Origin: Coix lacryma-jobi var. lacryma-jobi
Taxonomy: Eukaryota; Streptophyta; Magnoliopsida; Poales; Poaceae
NCBI GenBank assembly: GCA_009763385.1
Contig: VDCT01000042.1
Coordinates: 1-64,000 of the forward strand
Reading direction: 5' to 3'
DNA: 64,000 nucleotides
Position numbers and translations under genes: made by a program. How positions within the stretch are numbered: the first letter of the stretch is position 1; each line of letters begins with the position of its first letter. A model generated the notes under the pieces. It made no database searches, was not told where the DNA came from, and worked only from the letters and a program-made list of their open reading frames with translations. Below are positions 33,273-43,964 of the stretch, one piece after another.

Positions 33273-36195
33273 ATGGCGACCCAAGACAAGATTCCAGAGG
33301 TAAACTTCACATTCAGTAATCACTTGCTAGCTTCTTCTTTCGGTTCACTTTCTCCCTCTATTCGCTATTTCTTGAAGGAATATAAGAACCAAATCCTGAT
33401 TCCTTATGCTGCAAACCTGGCTCCTATTCTCCTTGGTCCAATGGGAAATCTTGACCCAACGGAGGTTATCGAGAAGGAAACCCAAAGAATCCCTTCAAAT
33501 CTGGAGTTACTTCACCAAATCACTGGCCGAACACCTTCAAGAACTGCCTTTTCCCCCAATTGTTGGATGGCGAAATTGGTATCAGAGGATGTTTGAAAAA
33601 GCAGCAGCCACTGGGAAAATCAAGACATTGGCCACTGTCTGGAGTTATCTTTATCAGAAACACCCAGAAACGACCCTCTCCTGATAGCAGCTTCCCATTT
33701 CTAGTCTAACGCCATCAATGCTTTCATCTTTGGCCATGGTATGATGACTATTACTTTAGCTGACGTCTTCATGATGACTGGTCTGAATGTAACATTACCA
33801 GTATATCCTTACAAATACAAGAACAAAAGTAATCAGAGAGCTCAGTTCTGGATGTGGATGGGCTAAATACATTCAGACTTATATGGAGTCGTCCAATACT
33901 GTCTCTGACAAAAACTGAAAGCCTTTATGAATATGTGGCTATGCAGATCTTCTGTGGAAAATCCAATGAACCCACTCTGAACCATATGGTGATGGCTGAA
34001 GATTTATCTGCAGGCACTCAAATCCCACTAGGCAATACTCCTGGGGTCTGTCTATCATATGATGCATCAGATCACTCTCCAGATGCACACGGGTAGAGAA
34101 ATTTCTTGTGTGAATGGTCCCTGGTGGTTGGTCCAGATGTGGTTCCAACTATATATGCATCAGATAGTTTCTGTGAGCCTTCTCAACTTGAGTTTCCTTC
34201 AATTAATTAGGCTGAAGGCAAAACAACAAGAGTCAAAGCCTGTCAGACTTTATGGAGAAGCAGCATCATCTATCAGCATTGATATGGACATTGGTCATCT
34301 CTTCAAGCTATTCTTCAAAGGTTTTGGCAATGTACTTTGACTTCCCTATAGAGAGAATGAAAATCTGACTCTTCCCTGCAAGTTTAACTACGAATCCGGC
34401 TGTGCAGACAAAACATCTATTGAGATCTTCAACTCTTTCATCAAACCCTGTGTTCTGCCAGTCGAATTTCACCATGGAAGATTAGTGCAGTCCACCTACG
34501 AGTTCTACTATCCAAACATGGTGGCCAGACAACTAGGATGTGGTCAATTGCCCCCTAGACTCTTCTCTGTCAACAGTAATAAGACCCACAGAAATAATTA
34601 TGGAGGGGATAATGGCTAAAAAAGTCTTTGAATTAGGATGGGAGCTGCCAACATATGAACCATCTCCATTTGGGATAGTAGACATCACTCACCCTTTCTT
34701 CACTTCCTGGTGGGAAGAGTGGCATGCTCATCTCTTCAATGTGCCAGTTCACCCCTTGTGTCAAAACCTGCAACCTGACTTTGCTTCTGACAGTGAGGTA
34801 ATTTCATCACACTTATCATTTTCCATTCTTAAATCCAATCTTTTTCTAACACTCGGCCATACATAGGATCCTGAGCCTACACCTCCTGTCAGAGTGATCC
34901 AGTATTACCTGGCTGGACCCAATCCTGCTCTCGGTTCAACGCAGCTTGAACACTTTCATGAAGATCCCTGCAACTTCAACTATTGTGCCTCCAAGAGGAG
35001 AGAGCAAAAGAAAGGCACTTGAGCATGTCCTTTTGTCCAAGAAACCAAGGACCAAAAGGGCTAAACTATCTCCCATGGTATGGACCTCCCATTTTGTGCT
35101 AAGCAACTTTATTTGGCAACAAATCTGATCAAATCTATGTTGCATCACTCGTTGCAGCCACAAGTCAAAGTCTTGAAATCAGACAGTACTTTAGCAACTG
35201 CCAAACTATCTCTGAAGCTTCTACAAAAAAGATCCAAGATGAAACTGAAGATCCAAAGACTCCTGAAGGTTCAAAAATAAAGATGCCGACGAAATTACTT
35301 GAAACAGATGAAATTTTAAAAGAACTGGAAGCAGAGCCATCTCCTGATCATACTCCAAGCCAACTCCTCCGAACACTCAACAAAGCCCTCGAGCAAGCCA
35401 AGGCGCAGCGTCCTCTGATGATCAATCAGCTCAGCAGGCAAAGTTCTGTCCCTGAATTACATCGCTTTCACCAATACACTTAGTCGGCTAACGCTATTCT
35501 TTTCCTCAGAAAATACTAAAAGAGCCGACTGCGAGTTATTCTTTCCTGCTGAAGATTATATCACTGAGAAGGTGAGAAAGTAAGAAAATACTTTCCAACA
35601 TACTTTATCAACAGAAAACCAGGCTCGGCTGAGGGAAATAATTACTCTGTTGAACAAGGACGTCGTCAATCTGGTTCAATATGCAGATCAGATAAGAGAT
35701 ATTCTTGAGCTTATTGATGAAGATATTCCTTCCGCTCTTCTGACCCACTTGGACTCTGCAGCTTGCCTCGACAATTTTTTCGGAATGGTAAGGAGAGCAA
35801 CTAAAAACATATCATCCAAGCTGCCTTCAGAATGATAGATCTTCAAAGAAGCTAGAACTTAAAGATTTGCATTCCAATATTCAAATCGCAAAAATTCCCT
35901 GGCAACTTTGGAATCTGAACTGAAAGTCATGGAGGGAGACAAGAGCAGGTTAGAAGCCCAGTTAGCCAATCTGAATACTAAAATCCAATCTCACAGGGCT
36001 CATATGGCTGATCTGCCGAAGGACATAGAAGCAGCTCGTTGGAAGATAACTTTGGCTCTCAAAGAAGATCAACAAATCAAAGCTAAATTATCCAAAATCC
36101 AAAAATCTGAAGATGAAGATCAAAAAGTGCTTGATACTGTCAGCCGAATCAGAGTCGAGGCCATAAAGACAATCAATCAGTTTTTGAATGAGTAA
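33273..36195 (+). pseudogene. Antisense gene with plant-mobile-domain-like protein, NLS and coiled coil
   Basis: Start ATG at 33273 (M-A-T-Q-D-K). Peptides Y-A-A-N-L-A-P-I-L-L-G, W-R-N-W-Y-Q-R-M-F, L-A-D-V-F-M-M-T-G-L-N and N-G-P-W-W-L-V-Q-M-W-F-Q-L-Y follow in the order I associate with the plant mobile domain (PMD) family; their function is not established. An intron at 34798-34866 (GAG|GTAATT...ACATAG|GAT) joins D-S-D-S-E to D-P-E-P-T-P. A basic cluster K-K-P-R-T-K-R-A-K at 35039-35065 looks like a nuclear-localisation signal. The C-terminus (35908-36195) is a clear coiled coil ending at a TAA. Frameshifts near 33590, 33690, 33850 and 34100 break the N-terminal part. No recent host copy is visible for comparison. 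Confidence 0.68.
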
Positions 36196-36509
36196 ACATT
36201 GATCTTGTAACAAACCAAGCGTAGCATACTTTGCCTTTGTAAAATTATTTTGATACTTTATGCATCTATTCGTCTGAAAATGCAATCGGCCTCTCTCCTT
36301 AATTTTCCTGTGATAAGATATAGCTGATTGTCTTCATTTTCTGATAGCCGAATGAACTTTTCCCAAAGAATTAAGAAGATAACCAAGTGGCGTTTGACTT
36401 AGCCGAGCCTGCCCAGTAAAAAACGGCCCAGCCGAAAGGAAAACCCTACTCTGTTGCTTGGCATTCTTACTCCATTACTCCTAGACTTCGTCATGACTCT
36501 TTTCCGGCT

Positions 36510-36519
36510 TATAAATAAA
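36510..36519 (+). promoter_or_regulatory. TATA box for a second antisense gene
   Basis: TATAAATAAA in a Pol II-like setting, 117 bases before the ATG at 36627 and followed by a pyrimidine-rich leader. It lies 315 bases after the stop of the preceding antisense gene. Confidence 0.55.
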
Positions 36520-36626
36520 CCGTCTCTACAACCTCGACTAGCACTTGCAGTTGCGCATTTTTTGCCTCCGTCTCTTCACTTCCTCTTGTCGGCTCAACCC
36601 AAGAAGAAAACCCTAGTCCTGCAGCA

Positions 36627-36711
36627 ATGGCAAACGGCGATGACCGCGGCAAGCGACCTGCTGAAGGAGAAGAAGAGGACAGCCGAGCACCGCAACGTCG
36701 GTGCCATGGGT
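36627..36711 (+). CDS. First exon of a second antisense gene, truncated
   Basis: An ATG at 36627 opens M-A-N-G-D-D-R-G-K-R-P-A-E-G-E-E-E-D-S, highly charged and suggestive of a nuclear N-terminus. After 28 codons the frame meets G|GTAAGA, a strong donor site (GT at 36710-36711). The expected next exon is missing because Athila sequence begins at 36780. TATA box, leader, start and donor together suggest a real gene start cut by the rearrangement. The product is unknown. Confidence 0.5.
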
Positions 36712-37493
36712 AAGAATTGGTCATCCTGCCCCTTGCAATCTCTATTTCCTGTTCATCCATTGTTTCGATTTCGATTTCCCTCTAACTCTGGTTAGTAAAA
36801 GAGACATTAAGGCTAAGCAAAAGAAAAAAAAAATTTGGACACATGAAGGTCCACTTTTAAAAAAATAGACACATGAAGGTCCACCAAAAAAAATATAATA
36901 TGGGCACATGAAGGTCCATTGTTGAAAAAATGCTACCATGTCTCAAGGTAAAATAAAGTAGAGAGAGATTATATTAAAGGAGCATTCTAGTCCACATACT
37001 CTTCACACACATGCACATCTTGATCTAGGATTATGACATTCTTCTCCTTGGATCCTTGTTTTGACTTTACAATATATGCAAAACAAGTATGCTACTTTGT
37101 TTATCCCTACCGAGCTCCACATAAGCCTGATAGATTAGGATAACACAAAAATAAGGCAATCACATGCTATTCCTTGGTGAGGAACCAAACACTTATAAGA
37201 GTGTCTTGAGAGTACTATATGAGGAGTAAGCATGAACTATGTGTTTTCCTTTCAAACTGTCCTAAAAACTCTAAGTACCAAGAACAGAATTCAGGGAGAT
37301 GACTTTGCTTTGAGATTTGTTCCTTTTCTCAACATCTAAAGGATATATGATAGACAGTACCACATAACCATTTGTGTAAACTATGTTAGGAATGATGCTT
37401 TATGATCATTATCATTTTAAGTATGTAATAATCACTTGTTCACTTTCTCTAACCTTTACTCGAGGACGAGCAAAGATTCAAGTGTGGGGGATC

Positions 37494-38942
37494 TGTTGAC
37501 GGAAGTTATAGCATGTTTTACCTTATCAAAATACCGTCAACAGGCCTCGGTTTCAAGGAAGTATAGCATATCATGAGCTTTTTTATCAGTAATAAGTTCC
37601 ACTTGTACTTTAGCTGTGAACTTGTGACTTGTAGGAGATGGCAAATGAACAAAGTGAGGCCAGGGGGCCCACCAAGGGGGTCGGCCGACCCCACCTTGGG
37701 GCCACCTAGGCCAGGGTGACATGGCATGATCCAAGAGAAGCATGTTCAAGCCAATATCAACCCTTGGATCAAACATGTGCTTTTACTCAATGGTGCAAGA
37801 TGAGAAGCACATGGATTCATGGGTCCACACCGAAACCAAATGCAACCATCATCACAAGACTGCTCCATGACAAGTGGGGTCACCAAGGGAGAGAAGAAGG
37901 TGGGCCAGCCTGTCATAGGGGGGTCGGCGACCCCCCCCCCCCCTTGGTGGGGCCCATTTGCACTGTTCATCAGGATGACATCACCACCTTCTAGAAGATG
38001 TACCCCGGGCCCAATGTCATAGAGTGGGGTCGGCCGACCCCATGGTGAGCTTCATCCAAGTCGGTGGCAAAGCACATGTTTCACACGTGAACAATATCCT
38101 AGCCATTCATCAAGGTCGGTTGCTATGACGGTTTTGATCAATGGCCAAGGAAGGAGAGCACGCGAATCGCTGACGTGGCACCGGAGTAGCCGCTACTCCC
38201 CCCCAAGCTATAATACCCCCCTAGAGCTCTTCATTTGTATGCACACCAAGGACAAACTACTCTCTAGTTGTAGTACTATCAATCATATGGAGAGAGTGAG
38301 GAGAGTGCGGAGGAAGTCTCGGGTCTATCGGGAGTCTCCTCCAAGCTGTGCCTCGGCGGATGCGGCCTTCTTTGTAGTAAGCATTCGAGATTCTTTTATG
38401 TTTTTGATCCTTAGTTCAAGTAAAGTATTTACTTTTGTTGTTCATTGGTTCACGCTTAACCCGGTACTCTAGTCAATATCATCGGAATTCGGATTAGAGT
38501 AGTAAGATATAGTGTAGACATGGTGTCTAGATTATACGCTTACCTGTGTCTGCGGCCTTGTTCAACGGTGTTGTGTTAGCTAGTAGGTGGTGACAGCCCC
38601 ATCTAGCCTTTGATTCCCCCACATTTGGCCAAGTTATTAAAACATAGGTCTTCTTGTGCTAGGTGGTTTAGCACCCTTCTCATCCCTTTCTGTTGCTAAA
38701 CGGCTTAGTGATCCGAAGTGAACAACCTTTGTATCTACCTTACCTATCTAGTTTCATAACCATAGAGATCCTCTCAACCAAATCTATCTTATACCCTTGT
38801 GTCATCATAGGACGAGCTTAGTTCTTTGTTAAGACCACTTCACGTTCCCTGTGGAAAATACGATACCTGGAATACTCCTGGTGAAGGCTACCTTGACAAC
38901 CGTACGCTTGCGGTTACCCGTTTGCCACTTTAGGTGTCAACA
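37494..38942 (+). repeat. LTR of Athila-2
   Basis: Begins TGTTGACGGAAG and ends GGTGTCAACA, about 1.45 kb. It is preceded by the same AAGTGTGGGGGATC purine tract as Athila-1 and carries the same palindromes (37677, about 37920 imperfect, and 38026) and a TATA box at 38209-38215. Confidence 0.9.
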
Positions 38943-38949
38943 AGCTTTC

Positions 38950-38968
38950 TGGCGCGTTGCCGGGGAAC
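38950..38968 (+). other. Primer-binding site of Athila-2
   Basis: TGGCGCGTTGCCGGGGAAC: the tRNA-Asp site seen at 8168 with one C lost. Confidence 0.8.
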
Positions 38969-39038
38969 GGTAGCTGTTCTTAATATAGAATTGAGTTGCC
39001 TATTTATCAATTTCACAATTTCATTTACCTTTTACATC

Positions 39039-40040
39039 ATGGATCAAACACCTCTCTTTCATATGGTGCTCCAAAGGCGCTAGTTTGGAGCCACCTAAAT
39101 CATCCAAAGCCATCTTGGCTGTTCGCTATGAGCTTCGCCTGGTTTCATAGCGATGGTTCAGGCAAATCCCTTTTCTGTGAGCGAAGATGAGAGTCCATAT
39201 ACTCATCTGCGTGAATTTGAGCAATTTGGCTCATGTCTTCATATTCAAGGCATGACACGAGATACCCTGAAATGGAAGCTATTCCCATTTTCTCTGACAA
39301 AGATAGCTAAACATTGGTATGCTCGCCACGTAGAGAGTGTACAAGGAGAATGGGAAACCCTTCAAACCAAATTTTGTGTAGCCTTCTTTCCATTTCTCGT
39401 GTTGTCCATCTTCGAAATGGAGGTCCTAACCTTTAACCAAAAAGAGAAGAAGGAGCCTCTAGGTGCATCATGGGTCCATTTTACAGATCTTGTCTCTTCA
39501 GGCCCTGACCTGCTAACCTGACCCAATACTTTTACAACATTTTATATGGGTCTTAGCAAGGACTGTGCACAATTCCTTAATATAGCGTCTGGAGGAGCTT
39601 TCCTTCATCTGTCCGCGAGTGAAGCGAGGTCCATTCTTGATAAAATCCTTGAAAAACACTCTTACACCGACATTTTGAGGAGCTCCCAGAGGTAGAAACG
39701 GAATCATCTCCCAAGCAGAAGAAGAGGTCCAAATAGTTGAATCACAACCACCCCAATTCCATGATTTAGCTATCGCTCCTAAACCAAAAACACCACAAGA
39801 CCTAACTCCTCTAAAGGAAGAAGAAATCAACCTTTGGAATTCCCTTTTGAAATCGAGGATGATCTTTTCTCTGATTCTGATTATGGAAATACCTCGAATT
39901 TCCCCGTGTGAAAAGAGATCTTCTGCATCATCTACTCAAAACCTTCATTCTCCAAGCTATCTTAAGGATACGATCAAAGAGCTAAAATCCATCATGAGCA
40001 ATGATGGCTTAAGGAGGCTGAAACTTCATCCGAAGTAATT
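39039..40040 (+). pseudogene. Athila-2 gag
   Basis: ATG at 39039 (M-D-Q-T-P-L-F-H). The frame at 39153-39521 carries the clearest capsid sequence: Y-T-H-L-R-E-F-E-Q-F-G, L-K-W-K-L-F-P-F-S-L and A-K-H-W-Y-A-R-H-V-E-S-V-Q-G-E-W. A stop at 39519 and a shift near 39150 interrupt it. The region 39600-40040 is acidic and proline-rich with no knuckle seen. Confidence 0.82.
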
Positions 40041-40073
40041 CAGATCATTTCTCCTCCACAACTATTCGGTTTC

Positions 40074-40507
40074 ATGAAGGATGTTGCATTAGACTCTTTT
40101 TACAATCCCACCATCGGAGATGTGAGCATCATGTCTGATTCTCTAGCATATGCCCTCTTTACTCGTGATGAACCTCTGACTCCGACTGACAAACTCCTCA
40201 AAATTCCATCTGGAGAAGTCATAAAGTGTCATGGGATTGCACGCATGGTCCCAATCACAATCAATGAAATCACAATTCTCTTAAACTTCTATATCTTCGA
40301 GATTCTGATTTTGATCTTTTGATTGGGCATCCCATTGAAAAGCTCCTACAAGAAGGTCAACATTCGGGGAGCCTTCATGTCAACCTCGGGAAAAGTGTGA
40401 ACCTTTCTATTCCCTTAACACGATTTGCAAATTCAAAAGCAGAGTCAAATCTCAAGCATATTCCAATGGATGGAACTGATGACAACCTCTCTTCTAGAAT
40501 CTTTTGA
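40074..40507 (+). pseudogene. Athila-2 protease region
   Basis: Two frames (40074-40322 and 40319-40507) match the Athila-1 region at 9290-9640: D-S-F-Y-N-P-T-I-G-D, L-K-I-P-S-G-E-V-I-K-C-H-G-I-A and a following I-G-H-P-I-E-K-L-L. The catalytic triad is not clear, as in the first copy. Confidence 0.65.
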
Positions 40508-40849
40508 ACCAAATCTGAAGATGATGCTCAACATTTCACCAAGAAGAGGACAACTTGGATGAACCCATAGATTTGAAGGAGTCCGCCACCACCATCAAAC
40601 CCCCATTGAACTCAAACCCTCCCCTCAGGTCTCAAGTAGTGTGTCCTCAATGTGATCGAGAATCTCCCGTAATCATTAGTGATAAACTTCTATGGAGGAG
40701 ACTTTAAATCATCACTGTTTTGGAGGAAATGTCGATCTGTATTAGGCTACTCTCTTCAGATCTCGAAGGGATTAGTCCCGCTCTTTGTATGCATCGCATC
40801 CTATCAATCCTGATCCACACCTTCTAGGGAGCCTCAAAGAAGGTTGAAC

Positions 40850-41470
40850 AATGCGATGAGAGAAGTTGTGAAGAGAGAAGTCTTAAAACTCTTACACGCA
40901 GGCATAATCTACCCTATTCCAAATAGCGAGTGGGTTAGCCAGTGCAAGTCGTGCTAAGAAGGGAGGCATGACGGTTGTTCAAAATGATAAAAATGATTTG
41001 ATCCCTCAACAAACCGTTACGGTTGGATGATGTGCATAGATTACCGAAGGCTTAACAAGGCTACAAAGAAAGATCACTTCTGTTGCCCCCTCATTGATGA
41101 AATGTTGGAACGGTTGGCAAAAACTCTTTCTTTTGTGTCCTTGATGGTTATTCGGGTTATCATCAAATCCCCATCCATCCCAACGACCAAAGTAAGACCA
41201 CCTTCACATGCCCTTATGGGACATATGCATATCGCCGTATGTCTTTTGGTTTATGCAATGCTCCCGCTTCTTTCCAAAGGTGCATGATCTCCATATTCTC
41301 TGACATGATCGAGGCAAATCATGGAGGTATTCATGGATGATTTCTCTGTCTATGGAAAAACCTTTGATGATTGTCTCGAAAATTTGGACAAGGTCTTACA
41401 AAGATGTGAGGAAAAGCACTTAGTCCTAAATTGGGGAAAAATGTCATTTCATGGATCGGGAAGGCATAGT
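40850..41470 (+). pseudogene. Athila-2 reverse transcriptase
   Basis: W-M-M-C-I-D-Y-R-R-L-N-K-A-T-K-K-D-H-F at about 41023-41080, then Y-R-R-M-S-F-G-L-C-N-A-P-A-S-F-Q-R-C (41230-41285) in another frame, then the F-M-D-D-F-S-V-Y-G segment near 41330-41355. Several shifts. Same order and motifs as Athila-1. Confidence 0.87.
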
Positions 41471-41554
41471 GCTAGGACATAGAGTGTCTGAGCGTGGGAT
41501 CAAGGGGGATAGGAGCTAAGATAGAAGTCATAGAACAACTTCCACCTCCCACGA

Positions 41555-42247
41555 ATGTCAAGGGTGTTAGAAGTTTTCTCGGGCATGCTGGTTTTTTATA
41601 GGCGTTTTATAAAAGACTTCTCTCAAATTGCTCGTCCTTTAACAAACCTGCTTGCTAAAGATGCACCCTTTGATTTTAATGATGAGTGTTTAAATGCTTT
41701 TTACATTCTCAAGAAAGCACTTGTCTCTGCACCAATCATCCAACCCCCTGATTAGACGCTTCCTTTTGAAATAATGTGTGATGCAAGTGATTATGCTGTC
41801 GGTGTCGTTCTTGGTCAAACAAAAGATAAAAAGCATCATGCAATTTCTTATGCTAGCAAAACTTTGGCTGGACCTCAACTTAATTATGCAACAACTGAAA
41901 AAGAGCTCCTAGCTGTTGTTTTTGCTATTGATAAGTTTAGATCTTACTTAGTTGGAGCAAAAGTAATTGTTTATACCGATCATGCTGCTTTGAAATACTT
42001 GCTCACTAAGAAAGATGCAAAACCACGTTTAATAAGATGGATCTTGCTACTCCAAGAATTTGACTTGGAAATAAAGATAAAAAAGGAGTAGAAAATTTTG
42101 TTGCCGATCACTTGTCCAGAATACAATTCCAAGACGCACAGGATCTGCCAATCAATGACTACCTCAGGGATGACACACTTCTCAAGATCACGGACTCCAC
42201 CCCTGGTATGCGAATATTGTGAATTTTATGTTGCAGGACATGTACCA
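41555..42247 (+). pseudogene. Athila-2 RNase H and start of integrase, cut by Tat-X
   Basis: A linker with G-M-L-V-F-Y-R-R-F-I-K-D-F-S-Q-I (41555-41755), then the RNase H frame (41774-42091) with M-C-D-A-S-D-Y-A-V-G-V-V-L-G-Q, A-I-S-Y-A-S-K-T-L-A-G-P-Q-L-N-Y and Y-T-D-H-A-A-L-K-Y. The RNase H frame is intact here. Early integrase-linker sequence runs to 42247, where the Tat-X LTR starts. Confidence 0.87.
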
Positions 42248-43079
42248 TGTTGGTAACACACTTGCCCTACCTTCGCACACGTGTAGGGGGTGGCGAAGGT
42301 GGCCAATCGTCAGAACCGAGCGAAGGTACAAAGGAAAATGGGAACAGTGATGTTGTGGCTCTATTTCCAAAAACTGTCCTCATTACACTGTTCACCCCTT
42401 GGTATTTATAGGGGATACCAAGGGCGCTGACCAAATTACAATAGGGTACAAGAAAGATTCCTCTGCGCTATACAAACGGAAGGGCAGAATCGTACAAACA
42501 CAGACACTATAGAAACCCTAGTTCGCCTCCCATGTGTCCGCCGCCGTCTGACTTGCACACACCTTCGCCAGGGGCGCGAAGGTTAACTTCTCAGCTCCGT
42601 CGGTTGCGAGGCACGCGCCCGAGCGCCGCCCGCTAAGTTTGACCTTCCTTGCGAAGGTGTGCGGCCTGCGCGAGGGTCGTCACTCGCTCTTCCAACGCAT
42701 CACTCCAGCAAGAACCGTAAGACCACCCGAAAGCCGAGTTGATATTCGAGGGTTAGTAAAAAGGCCCGAGGGGCTTATCAGGTGACGAGGGTTTTCTCAA
42801 GGGAAGCAAGGCATTAGCGAGGGTTGTGTCCTGACTCAGCCCGCGAGACGTCACTGCCGAGGGTTCTTTCCCCAACAGTAGCCCTCGATGGCTTGGATCT
42901 AAAAACGATTGATCTTAGCCCAAGCAGCGCCTTTGTTTGGAAATGAACAGTGTCCCTCGGCAGCGACGCCCGCGGCTGCTTGTGGGCCGGCCCTTTGTTT
43001 TTGTTTGCGGTGTTTGAGGTCCGTTTCATTTTCTGTGCCGCATTTTTTGGGATTCGTGCCGAGTTTGTCGGGTTGGATG
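42248..43079 (-). mobile_element. Tat-X: 3' LTR plus 202 bp of internal sequence
   Basis: The LTR at 42248-42877 (TGTTGGTAAC...CCCCAACA) carries a TATA box (minus strand) at 42411-42420. The next 202 bp (42878-43079) match 43728-43926 of Tat-Y, the sequence just inside its 3' LTR. The Tat-Y LTR then starts abruptly, so Tat-Y appears to have inserted into Tat-X here. The rest of Tat-X is outside the window. The bases before the LTR (TACCA, 42243-42247) should recur at its far end. Confidence 0.78.
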
Positions 43080-43727
43080 TGTTGGATACACACTTGCTCA
43101 CCTTCGCTCTCGTGCGAGGATAAGGCGAAGGTGGCCAAGTGTCAAAGGCAGAAACGAAGGTTTAGGAAACAAAGACTATTATCGTAGCTCTATTCCCCAA
43201 ATACTCTTGTCCCTTACACTGTTCACCCCTTGGTATTTATAGGGAATACCAAGGGTCACGGGACTAATTACGAAAGGGTACAACAAAGATTCCCTGCCTC
43301 CACGCAGGGAGGAGGGGCAAAGAAGTAAAAACACAGTTACAGCGGAAACCCTAACCGGCCCCTTTCCGATGCGCCGCCACCTGGTTCTGTTTACCTTCGG
43401 GAGAGAAGGCCGAAGGTTTGACCTTCGGCCGTGCTCGCCGGTTCTTTGACTTTGCTTGCCTTCGGGCCAACGCACAATCGTCGCTTGCTTGAACCTCCGC
43501 TTCAAACGGGGTGGCTTTGTGAGCCAGCGAGGGTTGCCTGCAGTGCGGCTGTCGACATAGACCTGCATGGAACGCAACAAGGCGACGAGGGTTGAACCCA
43601 CGTCCGAGGGTCAGGGTAACGATCCCGAAGTGGAGAGGGACCTCGCAAGGACATACAGATTTATCGAGGTTTATTCTTTGGACACCAGCTCGAGCGGCGC
43701 CTCTGCCGAGGGTCCTTTTCCCCAATA
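43080..43727 (-). repeat. 3' LTR of Tat-Y
   Basis: The plus strand reads TGTTGGATACAC...CCCCAATA (terminal CA changed to TA), 648 bp. TATA box on the minus strand at 43231-43241. It differs clearly from the Tat-X LTR, so the two are separate elements and not a recent duplication. Confidence 0.9.
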
Positions 43728-43945
43728 GTAGCCCCTCGTTGTCTTGGATCTAAAAACCGTGTTTAGGCCCAAGCAGCGCCTTTCGATCGGGGACAGTAAA
43801 CGGGACCCTCAGCAGCGACGCCCGCGACTGCTTTGGGCTGGGCCGTTGTGGTGTTGTTTGTACTGTTGAAGCCCGTTTCATTTTTTGCGCCGCGTTTTTC
43901 GATTGTCGTGCCAATTTTGTCGGGTGTGGAGGCTCGTTTCTCGGC

Positions 43946-43955
43946 CTTTAAATAG
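43946..43955 (+). promoter_or_regulatory. TATA-like box of the Tat-Y antisense gene
   Basis: CTTTAAATAG, about 220 bases inside the 3' LTR and about 150 bases before the preferred ATG at 44100. It points away from the LTR, opposite to the element's own RNA. Confidence 0.55.
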
Positions 43956-43964
43956 AAAGGGTGG

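Larger units (their letters stand above)
33124..36779 (-). mobile_element. PMD element: 3' internal region of a gypsy-type element
   Basis: Bounded left by the LTR and purine tract (33100-33145) and cut at 36780 by Athila sequence. No sense-strand pol is present in this part. It is occupied by two plus-strand (antisense) genes, an arrangement I know from Tat-lineage gypsy elements, where antisense genes lie between pol and the 3' LTR. Assignment to Tat is therefore an inference. Confidence 0.6.
36780..42247 (+). mobile_element. Athila-2: incomplete Athila copy around a single LTR
   Basis: Order is 3' internal region (36780-37493), one LTR (37494-38942), then primer site, gag, protease, RT and RNase H (to 42247). 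So the 3' end of one copy and the 5' part of another share one LTR. The right end is cut by the Tat-X LTR, the left end by an abrupt join to the PMD element inside Athila internal sequence. It is older or more divergent than Athila-1. Confidence 0.85.

Noticed and set aside
35078..35156. A second intron in the PMD antisense gene (GTATGG...TTGCAG)
   Set aside because: The apparent acceptor lies inside a stretch that reads well as coding (Q-I-Y-V-A-S-L-V-A-A-T-S). The donor may be real, but the acceptor cannot be placed from sequence alone.
35572..35614. A 43-bp intron in the PMD antisense gene
   Set aside because: GT/AG ends and flanking frames fit, but it is shorter than plant introns normally are; kept only as a possibility.
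42248..43727. Complete small element with two LTRs and a 202-bp body
   Set aside because: The 202 bp match sequence inside the 3' LTR of Tat-Y and contain no primer site. The two LTRs are too divergent to be a pair. Two successive insertions explain it.
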